This document shows positions 25,055 through 34,565 of a stretch of 64,000 nt of DNA, in pieces (within the stretch, counting starts at the first letter, position 1; each line of letters opens with the position of its first letter). A model generated the notes under the pieces. The model did not search any database. It was not told the origin of the DNA and worked only from the letters and a program-made list of their open reading frames with translations. The position numbers and the translations under genes were made by a program. The stretch comes from an uncultured Synechococcus sp. Lineage in GTDB: Bacteria > Cyanobacteriota > Cyanobacteriia > Phormidesmidales > Phormidesmidaceae. The stretch spans positions 62,001-126,000 of the forward strand of contig CALDSK010000325.1 of assembly GCA_937911865.1 (NCBI GenBank), written 5' to 3'.

Positions 25055-26290
25055 ATGGCGACCCTTAGCCTTTGCATGATTGTGAAAGATGAGGCAGAGA
25101 ACCTCCCGCGCGCGCTCGCTAGCGTGAAAGATTTGCCTGACGAAATTATCGTGATCGACACAGGTTCGGGTGATGCTACGCCGACCATTGCTGAAAAAGC
25201 TGGCGCAGCGGTGGACTTTTTGATGTGGGGAGATGATTTTTCGGTAGCGCGTAATGCTTCGCTAGACCGGGCAACGAAAGATTGGGTTTTGGTGCTAGAC
25301 GCCGATGAAACGCTAACACAGGCTGGCTATGATTTTATTCGCTCGATAAAAGCAGAAAAGCAGATAGGGAAAATATCGCCAGAGAATTTACTGCTAGTCA
25401 CCATGATGCGCCGGGAGCTAGGTGCGAATCAATCGCCCTACACGCAGGTTTCTCGGTTGTTTCGAAATTTGGCAGCGGTGAAATATATTCGGCCCTACCA
25501 CGAGGGGGTTGAGGAGAGCGTGCAGGCATTGATGGCGGCGGAAGAGCGCTGGCAGGTGGCACAGCTAGGGGCGGTGGCGATTGACCATACGGGGTACGGA
25601 GTGAGTGCGATCGCAGCGAAAGACAAACTCAGCCGTGCAAAGCGCATTATGGAAAAGCACTTAGCAGCCTATCCGGAGGATGCTTACACCGCGAATAAGC
25701 TAGGGGCTTTGTACACCCAGAGCGATGACTGGGAGAAATCGCTCAATCTGCTAGAGCTGGCGCTACGTTCGGGCAACTTTGATCCGGCAACAGAATATGA
25801 GCTGTATTACCACTTAGGTATTACCTACCGGCATATAGACGATCGGCTAGACGATGCAGAAGCAGCCTATCGCAAGGCACTCGCAGTGCCAGTTGCTGGC
25901 CTTTTGAAGCTGAGCGCCTATCTGAACCTGGGTGCTTTGCTGAAGTTGAAAGGAGATTTTGACGGTGCGATCGCCCAGTACGAAGCTGCTGGCCGCATCG
26001 ATCCCAGACAGCCTGTTACCTTCTTCAATCTGGGCGTCGTGCATCGCGCTAAGGGGTATTTGGAACCGGCTCAGCGCGCTTACGAATACGCGATTTCTCT
26101 CGATCCGAACTATGCGGCGGCTCATCAGAATTTGGCTGTTGTGCTGTTTAAGCTAGGGAAACTACCGGAGAGTAAGGCCGCCTTTGAGCGAGCGATTAAC
26201 CTGACAAAAACAACAAACCCTGCCGAAGCCGAACGGCTTAGACAGGGACTAGAGAACTTAAAAATTGATGAGGCTTTGGGCCTCAAGTGA
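25055..26290 (+). CDS. Family 2 glycosyltransferase with C-terminal TPR repeats
   Basis: 411 residues. GT-A domain in residues 1-175: LSLCMIVKDEAENLPRAL, IIVIDTGSGDATP, and the DxD-like VLVLDADETL near residue 83. Residues about 195-400 hold five or so tetratricopeptide repeats (AYTANKLGALYTQSDDWEKS, VTFFNLGVVHRAKGYLEPAQ, YAAAHQNLAVVLFKLGKLPE). AGGAGA lies correctly before ATG 25055. Acceptor unknown. Similar GT2-TPR proteins are common in cyanobacteria. Confidence 0.9.
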   Translation: MATLSLCMIVKDEAENLPRALASVKDLPDEIIVIDTGSGDATPTIAEKAGAAVDFLMWGDDFSVARNASLDRATKDWVLVLDADETLTQAGYDFIRSIKAEKQIGKISPENLLLVTMMRRELGANQSPYTQVSRLFRNLAAVKYIRPYHEGVEESVQALMAAEERWQVAQLGAVAIDHTGYGVSAIAAKDKLSRAKRIMEKHLAAYPEDAYTANKLGALYTQSDDWEKSLNLLELALRSGNFDPATEYELYYHLGITYRHIDDRLDDAEAAYRKALAVPVAGLLKLSAYLNLGALLKLKGDFDGAIAQYEAAGRIDPRQPVTFFNLGVVHRAKGYLEPAQRAYEYAISLDPNYAAAHQNLAVVLFKLGKLPESKAAFERAINLTKTTNPAEAERLRQGLENLKIDEALGLK

Positions 26291-26309
26291 CTCATTGCAG
26301 AACTATCGA

Positions 26310-26933
26310 TTACTTACGGTAGCGTTCATCTGCCCAAGCGCCGCTTTCTGTAATCTCTGCTTGTTGCTGTGTCACGGTTCTGTGGCCTATGGCACTGCTG
26401 CGTCCAAGCGCTGCGCGAGTTTTCTCCCAGGACTCGGTGCCGCCGTGAGTGCCGGGTTGCCAAAAGGCTTTGTGCTGAGAGTCGTCTTTAAGCATAGGGC
26501 GATCGGGATGATTGCGTGGGAGTAGAATGCGCTTGCACTTGTACATAATGTCATCCCAGGTCAGCTCGGGCTGATTGAGCAAATTACGAAAAGTGCTGAG
26601 AATTGTTTCAGATTCATCGTTTTGATGCACAGAGAGCGGTTCGCATGCGCGCAGTGGATCTACCTGAACAGCCGCAATGCCCTGTCGAACGGCTTTGGCG
26701 ATCGCCTCGGTGTTCGCTCTCCCAGCTTTTTCATACTGCATTTGCCAGCCTTTCTCGCTGGAGGCATAGAGCGCTGGTAGACGGTTGAGGGCGTAGGTTT
26801 CGACTTCAACCGTTTTGATATATTCGCGCAGCTTTGGAGGTAGTTTAGCTTTCTGCCTACCAACCTCTTCGGCAACCAGCCTTTCCATAACGTTAGTGTA
26901 GGCGCGATCGCCCTGTGGGGATGAATTGCTCAT
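26310..26933 (-). CDS. ComFB-family protein (cyclic di-nucleotide receptor family)
   Basis: 207 residues. Residues 10-120 carry the ComFB pattern: YTNVMERLVAEEVGRQ, LPPKLREYIKTVEVETYALNR, LPALYASSEKGWQMQ. ComFB proteins in cyanobacteria have been described as binders of cyclic di-GMP or cyclic di-AMP; whether this one binds either is not readable here. The C-terminal third is polar and variable. It is divergent from a BCCT transporter gene and convergent with the GT2-TPR gene. Confidence 0.8.
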   Translation of the reverse strand: MSNSSPQGDRAYTNVMERLVAEEVGRQKAKLPPKLREYIKTVEVETYALNRLPALYASSEKGWQMQYEKAGRANTEAIAKAVRQGIAAVQVDPLRACEPLSVHQNDESETILSTFRNLLNQPELTWDDIMYKCKRILLPRNHPDRPMLKDDSQHKAFWQPGTHGGTESWEKTRAALGRSSAIGHRTVTQQQAEITESGAWADERYRK

Positions 26934-27283
26934 AAACCGTAGGAACCAAATGGACAGTGGGAGAGTCAGCGATTACTGGATATTCTCAAGTCTGTGTGCA
27001 GACAATCACTGAAGCTAGAAATGCCGATGATGGTAGGGCCTCTTGTAGGGCCTTTTACTTAGATTACCCATTGGGTTTAGTAAGTAGAACACGTAGAGAA
27101 GAACACGTAGAGAAGCTTGCGAGGCGGCTAGAGGCTGGAGCGATATTCGCTGGCTTATCGCATCGGTCGTCTGATGGTTTGGTCTGGCTGAAAGCGTTAC
27201 ATTGCGAGCTCTTAACTATTCGTATCCCCTTGGGTAGAGCGCTAAATGGTAGCTTATTTTACATTGGTAGAATAAGTACATTA
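26934..27283. other. Divergent region between ComFB and BCCT genes
   Basis: 350 bp. It is open in the transporter's frame up to 26957, but that translation lacks similarity and contains an exact 14-bp tandem repeat (27087-27100, 27101-27114), so I treat it as untranslated. No promoter was strong enough to claim. Confidence 0.5.
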
Positions 27284-28951
27284 ATGACTCATCAAAACTT
27301 AGATCCCGGTGGATCGCCCTCTGCTGAACGGATAGGCAGGCATCGAAGGCCGGGCAGTCGTAACATTGTTGGCTTTGGCTTTGACTTCCATCCGGAAGTC
27401 TTTATTGCCTCTGCGATCCTGATTTTTCTATTCGTTACCGTGACGCTCGTTTTCAGAGAGCCTGCTGAGACTGCTTTTGGCGCCATCCAAAGTGGAATTG
27501 CAGAGGGTATGGGCTGGTTCTTTATTCTCTCAGTGAGTTTCTATTTAGGATTTGTTGTCTTTCTAGCGTTTAGCAAATTTGGCAAGATTCGCTTAGGCGG
27601 GCAGAATGCGCGGCCAGAGTTCTCTACATTCGCCTGGATTGCCATGCTAATTAGCGCTGGCATGGGTATCGGTCTGATGTTTTGGAGTGTGGCTGAGCCG
27701 ACTTATCACTTTCAATCGCCGCCGGCAGTGATTGGCGCGATTGAACCGCTCTCACAAGACGCCGCCCAGCAGGCCTTGGGGATTACCTTTTTTCACTGGG
27801 GACTTCATGCCTGGGGAATTTATGCGCTGGTCGGTTTAGCGCTTGGATTTTTTGCCTATAACAGAGGGCTACCGCTGACGATTCGCTCGGTGTTCTATCC
27901 CATATTGGGCGATCGCATTTACGGATGGATGGGCAACACCATCGACATCCTGGCGGTGGCTTCTACCCTGTTTGGTCTAGCAACTTCTTTGGGCTTTGGC
28001 GTACAGCAGGTAAACGCAGGCTTCAACTTCCTCGTTGGCTTGCCGATTTCAACTCCGATACAAGTAGGATTGATTGCGATTATTACTGGCCTGGCAACAG
28101 CGTCTGTAGTGGCGGGGTTAGACGCTGGTGTTAGGCGGTTGAGCGAACTCAACATGGTTCTGGCCGCTATCTTTATGACGTTTGTGCTGCTCGTTGGGCC
28201 AACGCTATTTATCCTGGGCACCTTCGTTCAAGTGACCGGATATTACGTCGCATCACTGCCAACTTTAAGCTTCTGGACAGAAACCTTTAGCGGCAGCTCC
28301 TGGCAAAATAGCTGGACTGTCTTTTACTGGGGCTGGTGGATTTCCTGGTCTCCTTTTGTCGGCATCTTTATTGCTCGTGTGTCTAAAGGCCGCACGATTC
28401 GAGAGTTTATCTTAGGTGTGTTGCTACTGCCTGCGCTTTTGACCTTCTTATGGATGTCTGTCTTTGGCGGTACGGCAATGTCTATGCAGTTAGGAGAATC
28501 GTCGAGTATTATTGGCGATGCGGTCACTGAGAATGTCGCGACAGCTCTGTTCGTGATGCTTCAGCAGCTGCCGCTAGCTGGACTTACATCCTTTGTTGGC
28601 ATTGTTCTAGTCGTTGTCTTCTTTGTTACTTCCTCAGATTCAGGCTCTTTGGTGGTAGACAACCTTACCTCTGGCGGAAAACTGGATTCGCCAGTGCCTC
28701 AACGGGTGTTTTGGGCTGTGATTGAAGGGGTGGTTGCTGCAGTACTGCTATTGGGCGGTGGACTCCAAGCGCTTCAAACTGCGTCAATTGCAACAGGCCT
28801 ACCCTTTGCGGTTGTACTGCTGGTGATGTGCTACAGCCTCTACAAAGGATTGCATCAGGAGCTAGCGATGCTTGAGGCCCTGCAGTTGCAGAAGATTGAA
28901 TCTGTCGCTCAAAGTCCTGAAGCCACGGCGCCTCAAGAGGCGATTGTTTAG
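27284..28951 (+). CDS. BCCT-family transporter (betaine/choline/carnitine type)
   Basis: Secondary transporter for a quaternary ammonium osmolyte; about 555 residues and twelve predicted membrane segments. GMGIGLMFWSVAEP, TFFHWGLHAWGIYA and the family signature GWWISWSPFVGIFIARVSKG are present, as is SSDSGSLVVDNLTSGG. ATG 27284 is chosen because the residues before it have no membrane or BCCT character. Na+ or H+ coupling is not decided. Repeat copy E and a strong hairpin follow before convergent clpB. Confidence 0.87.
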   Translation: MTHQNLDPGGSPSAERIGRHRRPGSRNIVGFGFDFHPEVFIASAILIFLFVTVTLVFREPAETAFGAIQSGIAEGMGWFFILSVSFYLGFVVFLAFSKFGKIRLGGQNARPEFSTFAWIAMLISAGMGIGLMFWSVAEPTYHFQSPPAVIGAIEPLSQDAAQQALGITFFHWGLHAWGIYALVGLALGFFAYNRGLPLTIRSVFYPILGDRIYGWMGNTIDILAVASTLFGLATSLGFGVQQVNAGFNFLVGLPISTPIQVGLIAIITGLATASVVAGLDAGVRRLSELNMVLAAIFMTFVLLVGPTLFILGTFVQVTGYYVASLPTLSFWTETFSGSSWQNSWTVFYWGWWISWSPFVGIFIARVSKGRTIREFILGVLLLPALLTFLWMSVFGGTAMSMQLGESSSIIGDAVTENVATALFVMLQQLPLAGLTSFVGIVLVVVFFVTSSDSGSLVVDNLTSGGKLDSPVPQRVFWAVIEGVVAAVLLLGGGLQALQTASIATGLPFAVVLLVMCYSLYKGLHQELAMLEALQLQKIESVAQSPEATAPQEAIV

Positions 28952-28960
28952 CCCTCTGCG

Positions 28961-29083
28961 CTATAGCTTTTGAAGAGTTGCTTAGGACAGTTTCATTGGA
29001 TAAAACCGTTGCGTCGCAACAGGCAACTCTTCTGTGCAAAGTAAGTCTGTGCAAAGTAAGAATGCATCCTTACTTTGCTATAT
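28961..29083 (-). repeat. Intergenic two-hairpin element, copy E (inverted)
   Basis: Begins CTATAGC and ends GCTATAT on the plus strand. Hairpin 1 GCAAAGTAAG / CTTACTTTGC (29051-29078) is identical to copy D. Hairpin 2 pairs GAAGAGTTGCYT with AAGCAACTCTTC. Contains an exact 15-bp tandem duplication at 29031-29060. Confidence 0.8.
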
Positions 29084-29110
29084 TTTTTCATCACTGTATT
29101 TCATCAAAGG

Positions 29111-29149
29111 AAGGGCCCCTGATTAGATGCTGTCTAATCAGGGGCCCTT
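29111..29149. terminator. Perfect 17-bp hairpin between convergent betT-type and clpB genes
   Basis: AAGGGCCCCTGATTAGA pairs perfectly with TCTAATCAGGGGCCCTT around a five-base loop. No long T run on either side, but the position between converging genes suggests a bidirectional terminator. Confidence 0.7.
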
Positions 29150-29194
29150 CTCTCTTGAAAGAATCCGATGAGGGCTCCGATGAAACTATTGAAT

Positions 29195-31813
29195 CTATGC
29201 CGTTACCAGCTCGGCAGGCAAGCGTTTAAACGCTAGGCGCTCGTTTTCTACATCGACAAAGATGGTGTCGCCAGGGAGAAATTCGCTGCGTAAAATGGCT
29301 TTGGCTAGTTTGGTTTCTACTTCGCGCTGAATGGCTCGCTTGAGCGGGCGAGCGCCGTAGGTAGGATCGTAGCCAATGTCAGCAACAAAGTCTAACGCGG
29401 CGTCGGAGAGCTTCAGCGTGAGCTTTTTCTCTTCTAGGCGGCTCTCCAATCGCTTGATTTGGATTTTGACGATGTCGCGCAGCTGCGATTTCATCAACGC
29501 ATGGAAGATGATGATTTCATCAATGCGGTTGAGAAACTCAGGGCGGAACTGGCCGCGAAGGGCGTCTGTGACGCGCGATCGCATTTCATCATATTTAGTA
29601 TCATCGCCTGCAATATCTAGAATGTACTGCGAGCCAATGTTGCTAGTCATAATGATGATGGAGTTGGTAAAGTCCACCGTGCGACCCTGCGAGTCAGTAA
29701 TTCGACCATCGTCTAGCACCTGCAACAGAATGTTGAACACATCGGGATGCGCTTTCTCAATTTCATCGAACAGGATGACAGAGAAAGGGCGACGGCGTAC
29801 GGCTTCGGTCAGCTGACCGCCTTCGTCGTAACCGACGTATCCTGGAGGCGCACCGACTAGGCGAGAGACGGCGTGCTTTTCCATGTATTCAGACATATCG
29901 ATGCGGACCATCGCATCGGACGTGTCGAACAGGTAGCTGGCAAGGGCTTTGGCGAGTTCGGTTTTACCAACCCCTGTGGGACCGAGAAAGATAAAGCTGG
30001 CCATTGGCCGATCGGGATCGGCAAGACCGGCGCGCGATCGCTGAATAGAATCAGCCACTGCAGTTACTGCCTCATCTTGCCCAATCACTCTTTTGTGCAG
30101 CTCGTTCTCAAGATTGAGCAGCTTTTCCATCTCAGATTCGACGAGCTTACTCAGGGGAATGCCCGTCCACTTGGAGATAATTTCTGCGATGTCAGCTTCG
30201 GTGACCTCTTCACGCAAAAGCGTTTTCCCAGATGTTTGCGTTTCGCTAATTTCAGCTTCAGCTGCCGCGAGTCGCTTTTGCAGGTCGGGCAGCTTGCCGT
30301 ACTTTAGCTCAGCGCCTCGGTTGTGGTCGTAGTCGCGCTCCGCCTGCTCAATTTCTACATTGACCCGGTCAATCTCTTCTTTGATGGTTTGCACCTGACC
30401 AATGGTGTCTTTTTCTGACTGCCACCGGGCGCTCAGCTCACCCTGTTCTTCTTTTAGATCGGCTAGCTCTTTCTCTAGCTTTTCCAAACGGTCGATAGAC
30501 GCCGGATCGCTCTCCTTTTGTAAAGACAGCCGCTCCATTTCCATCTGAAGAATTTTGCGATCAATTTCATCTAGCTCTTCAGGTTTGGACGTGATCTCCA
30601 TTTTGAGCTTGGCAGCAGCTTCGTCTACCAGATCAATAGCTTTATCTGGCAAGAAGCGATCGCTAATATACCGGGTAGATAGCGCAGCCGCAGCAACCAG
30701 CGCGCTATCTGCGATTTGCACCCCGTGGTGAACTTCATAGCGTTCTTTCAGGCCGCGCAGAATAGAAACAGTATCTGCTACAGACGGCTGATCGACATAT
30801 ACCTGCTGAAATCGACGCTCTAGCGCAGCATCTTTTTCAATGTGCTGACGGTATTCATCGAGCGTGGTTGCACCAATGCAGCGCAGCTCTCCGCGAGCCA
30901 GCATAGGCTTGAGCAAGTTACCTGCATCCATCGCCCCTTGAGACGCGCCTGCGCCCACAACGGTATGGATTTCATCGATAAAGAGAACGATTTGACCGGC
31001 TGAGTCAGTCACTTCTTTAAGCACTGCTTTGAGCCGCTCTTCAAATTCTCCTCGATACTTGGCCCCCGCAATCAGTGCGCCCATATCTAGTGAGATGAGC
31101 GTGCGATCTTGAAGTGACTGGGGAACATCACCACGCACAATACGCTGAGCTAGGCCCTCGGCGATCGCAGTTTTACCGACACCAGGCTCACCGATTAGCA
31201 CCGGGTTGTTTTTAGTCCGGCGCGATAAAATCTGAATCGTACGGCGGATTTCATCGTCGCGGCCAATGACCGGATCTAACCGTCCCTCGCGGGCATAAGC
31301 CGTTAAATCACGACCATATTTTTCTAACGACTCGTATTTACCTTCGGGATTTTGATCGGTCACTTTTTGGTTTCCTCTAATCTGCGTGATGGCTTCTTTT
31401 AAATCTGTTTCGCTAACGCCAAGCTCTTTGAGCAACCTTTGACCCAATCGTTTGTCTTTTGTGTAGGCAAGCACGAGGTGCTCAATCGAAACGTAGTCGT
31501 CATCAAAAGACTGGCGATAGTCGTCGGCTTTGTCTATCAGAGCGCTGGTGGCACTGCTAACGTAGATAGAGTCGCTAGAGCCTTTTACTTTGGGCTGCTG
31601 ATCAATAAATGTCGTCGTGCGGCTGTGCAAAGTACCTGTCGATACGCCTACCTTCTCAAAAATGCGAGAAGCTAGCCCCTCTTGTTCTAGCAATGCCAGC
31701 ATCAGGTGTTCGGGCTCTAACTGCTGATGGCTAGAACGTTTGACAATATCTAAGGAGCTGTTGAGCGCACTTTGGACTTTCTCTGTAAACTTGCTGGGAT
31801 CGTTGATTTGCAT
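29195..31813 (-). CDS. clpB: ATP-dependent disaggregase ClpB
   Basis: 872 residues. N-domain (1-145), first AAA+ module with GEPGVGKTA near residue 205 and Walker B LFIDEIHTVVGAG, coiled-coil M-domain at about 410-530 (EKLEKELADLKEEQGELSA), second AAA+ module with GPTGVGKTELAKALA near residue 605 and IDMSEYMEKHAVSRL, then a D2 C-terminal part. Works with DnaK to rescue aggregated proteins. AGGAAAGGAA stands before the ATG. I see no CIRCE operator upstream. Confidence 0.95.
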   Translation of the reverse strand: MQINDPSKFTEKVQSALNSSLDIVKRSSHQQLEPEHLMLALLEQEGLASRIFEKVGVSTGTLHSRTTTFIDQQPKVKGSSDSIYVSSATSALIDKADDYRQSFDDDYVSIEHLVLAYTKDKRLGQRLLKELGVSETDLKEAITQIRGNQKVTDQNPEGKYESLEKYGRDLTAYAREGRLDPVIGRDDEIRRTIQILSRRTKNNPVLIGEPGVGKTAIAEGLAQRIVRGDVPQSLQDRTLISLDMGALIAGAKYRGEFEERLKAVLKEVTDSAGQIVLFIDEIHTVVGAGASQGAMDAGNLLKPMLARGELRCIGATTLDEYRQHIEKDAALERRFQQVYVDQPSVADTVSILRGLKERYEVHHGVQIADSALVAAAALSTRYISDRFLPDKAIDLVDEAAAKLKMEITSKPEELDEIDRKILQMEMERLSLQKESDPASIDRLEKLEKELADLKEEQGELSARWQSEKDTIGQVQTIKEEIDRVNVEIEQAERDYDHNRGAELKYGKLPDLQKRLAAAEAEISETQTSGKTLLREEVTEADIAEIISKWTGIPLSKLVESEMEKLLNLENELHKRVIGQDEAVTAVADSIQRSRAGLADPDRPMASFIFLGPTGVGKTELAKALASYLFDTSDAMVRIDMSEYMEKHAVSRLVGAPPGYVGYDEGGQLTEAVRRRPFSVILFDEIEKAHPDVFNILLQVLDDGRITDSQGRTVDFTNSIIIMTSNIGSQYILDIAGDDTKYDEMRSRVTDALRGQFRPEFLNRIDEIIIFHALMKSQLRDIVKIQIKRLESRLEEKKLTLKLSDAALDFVADIGYDPTYGARPLKRAIQREVETKLAKAILRSEFLPGDTIFVDVENERLAFKRLPAELVTA

Positions 31814-32105
31814 GGGTTCCTTTCCTTAATGCAGCAATGGCTGTGATGGCGATCGCGCCGTGACTGACTAAAGTTAGGGGGGCGTCATCAAAAGCAGGAG
31901 ACGACGGTTCAGCCGCTGGCGTGTTGAGTCTATTGTAAAAAAGCCTCAACGCTTTGATGATTCGGTGTTTACGGCCTTAAAAGGTAGGTATAGCCGTCCC
32001 TATTTCGTTTTAGACCGCCATTTCAGGCGCCCAGAGCCGAACAGAGCCGAACAGAGCCGAACCAGTGGAACCGAAGCGATTTTCCCCGCGTCTGCATAAA
32101 GACCT
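31814..32105. other. Gap between clpB and the YihY gene
   Basis: 292 bp divergent region that must carry both promoters. Contains a 10-bp tandem repeat (CAGAGCCGAA) three times at 32032-32061. No heat-shock operator or other recognised site. Confidence 0.5.
32032..32061 (+). repeat. Tandem repeat 3 x 10 bp
   Basis: CAGAGCCGAA three times without a mismatch, 45 bp before the YihY frame starts. Confidence 0.85.
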
Positions 32106-33212
32106 GTGGCCAGCTTGTGTCTATATAGGCTTGAACTGGTCGCACAATTAAGGCTATACAACTGTTACCCGTTCATCAAACCTATTTGCGAAATTCTCTT
32201 GGCCTCTCGTCGTCGCAATATCTCCAAGAAAATATACGCGACCTATCAGCAGCAGCGACCGTTGCAGAGAATTTGGCATACGCTCTCACCTATTGAGTTC
32301 GTCCGATTTTTGCGCTATCTCAATTTGCTGACCGTGCGGCGCGTGATTCGCACGACGTTTCGCCAGCGATTGCCCAGCCTTGCTTCAGAAATGGCATACA
32401 ACTGGATGCTGGGTCTATTTCCAGGCATCTTGGCTTTTTTGACAGCCATTGGTCTGTTTAGTCCCTTAAAGCAGACCTTTGCGAATCTGGCTGGCCAGCT
32501 CAGTGAGATTGCGCCTGGCGGCGTACCCGAGCTGATTTATGGATTTGAAGAAGTGGTTACTGAGAACCAGAGCCGCGGCCTGTTTTCGATAAGTTTTGCG
32601 TTTGCGCTATGGGCTTCTGCTGGGGCGATGAGCGCAGCCATGCGATCGCTCGACCAAATGCACCAGATCCCAATACGCCGCAGACGCCCGTTTTGGAAAG
32701 CGCGTCTGGTGTCGATTACCCTAACGCTAGGGACGATTGCTCTATTAATTACGGCCTCTTCTATCGTATTTATTAGCGACTGGGTGGTGCAGCAGCTAGT
32801 CGCTCGTAGTCAAGGGGATATTGGCTACTGGGTATCGGAGGCCTGGGGGCTATTTCGCTGGCCGCTGGCTTTGAGCATCATGTCGTCGGCGTTTGCCTTC
32901 ATTTATCGGTACGGACCCAGCCGGTGGACGCCAGGTAAACCGCTGCTTCCAGGTGCGGTACTTGCTGCCTTCTCGTGGGCGGTTATTTCAGGCCTATTTC
33001 GGCTGTACGTCACCCACTTCGGCAATTTTGTTTACAGCGCGGTCGCAACCGTTATTGTGCTGTTGCTATGGCTTTGGATCACCTCTTTAGTCATGCTAAT
33101 TGGTGATTTGCTGAATCTGACCGTAGGCAGAGCGATGGTTGAAGAGCGTAAGCGAAGAGAGAGCCTAGCCCTACCGCATGGACTGCAAGCTGTTGAAGAC
33201 GAAGACGCCTAG
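32106..33212 (+). CDS. YihY/BrkB-family inner membrane protein
   Basis: 368 residues with about six membrane segments. LPSLASEMAYNWMLGLFPGILAFLTAIGLF, a long cytoplasmic amphipathic part (ENQSRGLFSISFAFALWASAGAMSAAMRSLDQ), RYGPSR and LPGAVLAAFSWAVISGLFRLYVTHFGNF are typical of the family. Transport or envelope role, not known in detail. GTG 32106 is the first start, but the first 70 residues are polar and poorly conserved, so a later start near LSPIEFVRFL cannot be excluded. Confidence 0.82.
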   Translation: MASLCLYRLELVAQLRLYNCYPFIKPICEILLASRRRNISKKIYATYQQQRPLQRIWHTLSPIEFVRFLRYLNLLTVRRVIRTTFRQRLPSLASEMAYNWMLGLFPGILAFLTAIGLFSPLKQTFANLAGQLSEIAPGGVPELIYGFEEVVTENQSRGLFSISFAFALWASAGAMSAAMRSLDQMHQIPIRRRRPFWKARLVSITLTLGTIALLITASSIVFISDWVVQQLVARSQGDIGYWVSEAWGLFRWPLALSIMSSAFAFIYRYGPSRWTPGKPLLPGAVLAAFSWAVISGLFRLYVTHFGNFVYSAVATVIVLLLWLWITSLVMLIGDLLNLTVGRAMVEERKRRESLALPHGLQAVEDEDA

Positions 33213-33356
33213 ACAGGCCAGAATAAGTAGCCACAGTACGATCCCAGGTAGGAAGGACAGCAGTGTCAGGCCTCGAAAGACCCATACGCCGACGGTAAAG
33301 CAAATGAGAAATAGTAAGAGCTGAGAGCCGGGTCTGAGTCGAATTTTTTTAGGCAT
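33171..33356 (-). CDS. Small membrane protein, antisense-overlapping the YihY end
   Basis: 61 residues from ATG at 33356. A basic start (MPKKIRLRPGSQ) and two membrane helices (LLLFLICFTVGVWVFRGLTL, LPGIVLWLLILACLGVFVF). The composition and basic head look like a small conserved cyanobacterial membrane protein. It overlaps the last 42 bp of the YihY gene on the other strand. The frame is open further, to 33431, but those residues are not hydrophobic. Confidence 0.6.
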   Translation of the reverse strand: MPKKIRLRPGSQLLLFLICFTVGVWVFRGLTLLSFLPGIVLWLLILACLGVFVFNSLQSMR

Positions 33357-34004
33357 GGTGTTTAGGCGAGATGTAGGAGACGTGGCTAAAAAGAGTGGCT
33401 GACAAAAACGTCTACAGATTTGATGAGTCAAAATACGGGCTCAACTCATTGTGAGGGATGCCTTTACCGCAAATCTCCCAATGCATTCAAACCCCGCTAT
33501 CAACGTAGACTACGTGACAGAAACTATAGCGGCCCACTGACAAATTTGGTTTATAGCGCTGTCAATAAGCTTGCTGTCATAAAGTGCTTTGGATCGTTGA
33601 TGCCTTTATAGCGTTTGCCCGATTGCTTGGGACACGTCTGGAGGCTATGGCCTGCAGCTTTTTAATTTTTTCGCCAGAAAACATTGCAATTTCCGTAATT
33701 CTACTTACAAAAGATGCAGTGTCCAAAGCGAGCGTAGGGCATGCTCTGAGCGCAGAGCTTTTTTGTATTCGGTGTGTTTACCAAAAGTTTATGAGTTCCT
33801 TACCAACACCTTGACCTAGTGTCTGTGAAATTGGGCAATACTTGCAGGAACTATAACGATTCAAATCATTCATAGCTAAGTATGCACGAGTTGTGCTTTA
33901 TACCAGCTACATACGCTTAGCGATTGGTGCTAGCGATTCTGGTTCTGCGCTAGTTTGCTTCAACGCTTCTCGTGTTGTTTCTATTTTTAAGCCTTTTGAG
34001 ACCT
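33357..34004. other. Gap without a supported gene
   Basis: About 650 bp. Two frames (33420-33611 and 33584-33814) lack ribosome sites, domains or conserved-looking patterns. No clear hairpin. Confidence 0.5.
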
Positions 34005-34562
34005 ATGACAGTTTCTATGCCCTCTCCTACAGCGCTTCGGGTTACCCAGCAAGAGGAGCGATCGCTCATGAATGGCGACGTCCTGATTACAACGACAACG
34101 GTAGAGTCAGGCGCGGCTGTAACAGCAACTATGTATGTGCCTATGGAGAGGCAGCAGACCTGGCAGCAGCTGACGGATTACAGCAAGTGGGTCCATTATT
34201 TTCCAGACATTGTGCAAAGCCAGGTGCTAGACGTGAAGCGTCGAACGAAGACGCACCCGGCCACTCGTCGGTTGTATCAAGTAGCCCGTAAGGCTTTTAT
34301 GATGTTTTCGGCGCAGGTGGAAATTTACCTTCAGGTGATTGAAACGCTGCACCAAAAGATTCAGTTTCGCTTTGAGCAGGGGACGTTTTCAGATTTTGCC
34401 GCTGACTTGACGCTGGAAGACTATGGCCAGGGAACGCTGCTGACCTATTCGGTGAAGGCGACACCTCTGATCCCGGTGCCGCGCTTTTTGATTGAGCAGG
34501 CGATTCGCCACGATTTGCCTGGCAATATGAAGACGATGCGCAATGTGATGTGCGCGGCATAG
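34005..34562 (+). CDS. SRPBCC-family (cyclase/dehydrase-like) protein
   Basis: 185 residues. Helix-grip fold pattern: ITTTTVESGAAVTATMYVPMERQQTWQQLTDYSKWVHYFPDI, then LYQVARKAFMMFSAQVEIYLQV and QFRFEQGTFSDFAADLTLEDYGQGTLLTYSVKATPLIPVP, ending with a helix (RFLIEQAIRHDLPGNM). Probably a ligand-binding or lipid-binding protein. ATG 34005 is chosen as the preceding residues (MLFLFLSLLRP) look like an accidental extension, though they could be a signal sequence. It ends 3 bp before the O-methyltransferase gene. Confidence 0.78.
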   Translation: MTVSMPSPTALRVTQQEERSLMNGDVLITTTTVESGAAVTATMYVPMERQQTWQQLTDYSKWVHYFPDIVQSQVLDVKRRTKTHPATRRLYQVARKAFMMFSAQVEIYLQVIETLHQKIQFRFEQGTFSDFAADLTLEDYGQGTLLTYSVKATPLIPVPRFLIEQAIRHDLPGNMKTMRNVMCAA

Positions 34563-34565
34563 GGC

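Noticed and set aside
26957..27283. N-terminal extension of the BCCT transporter
   Set aside because: Translated part has no membrane or BCCT character, includes an exact tandem repeat, and the transporter starts well at 27284.
33420..33814. Two short frames between YihY and SRPBCC genes
   Set aside because: Overlap each other, have no ribosome sites and show no domain-like pattern.
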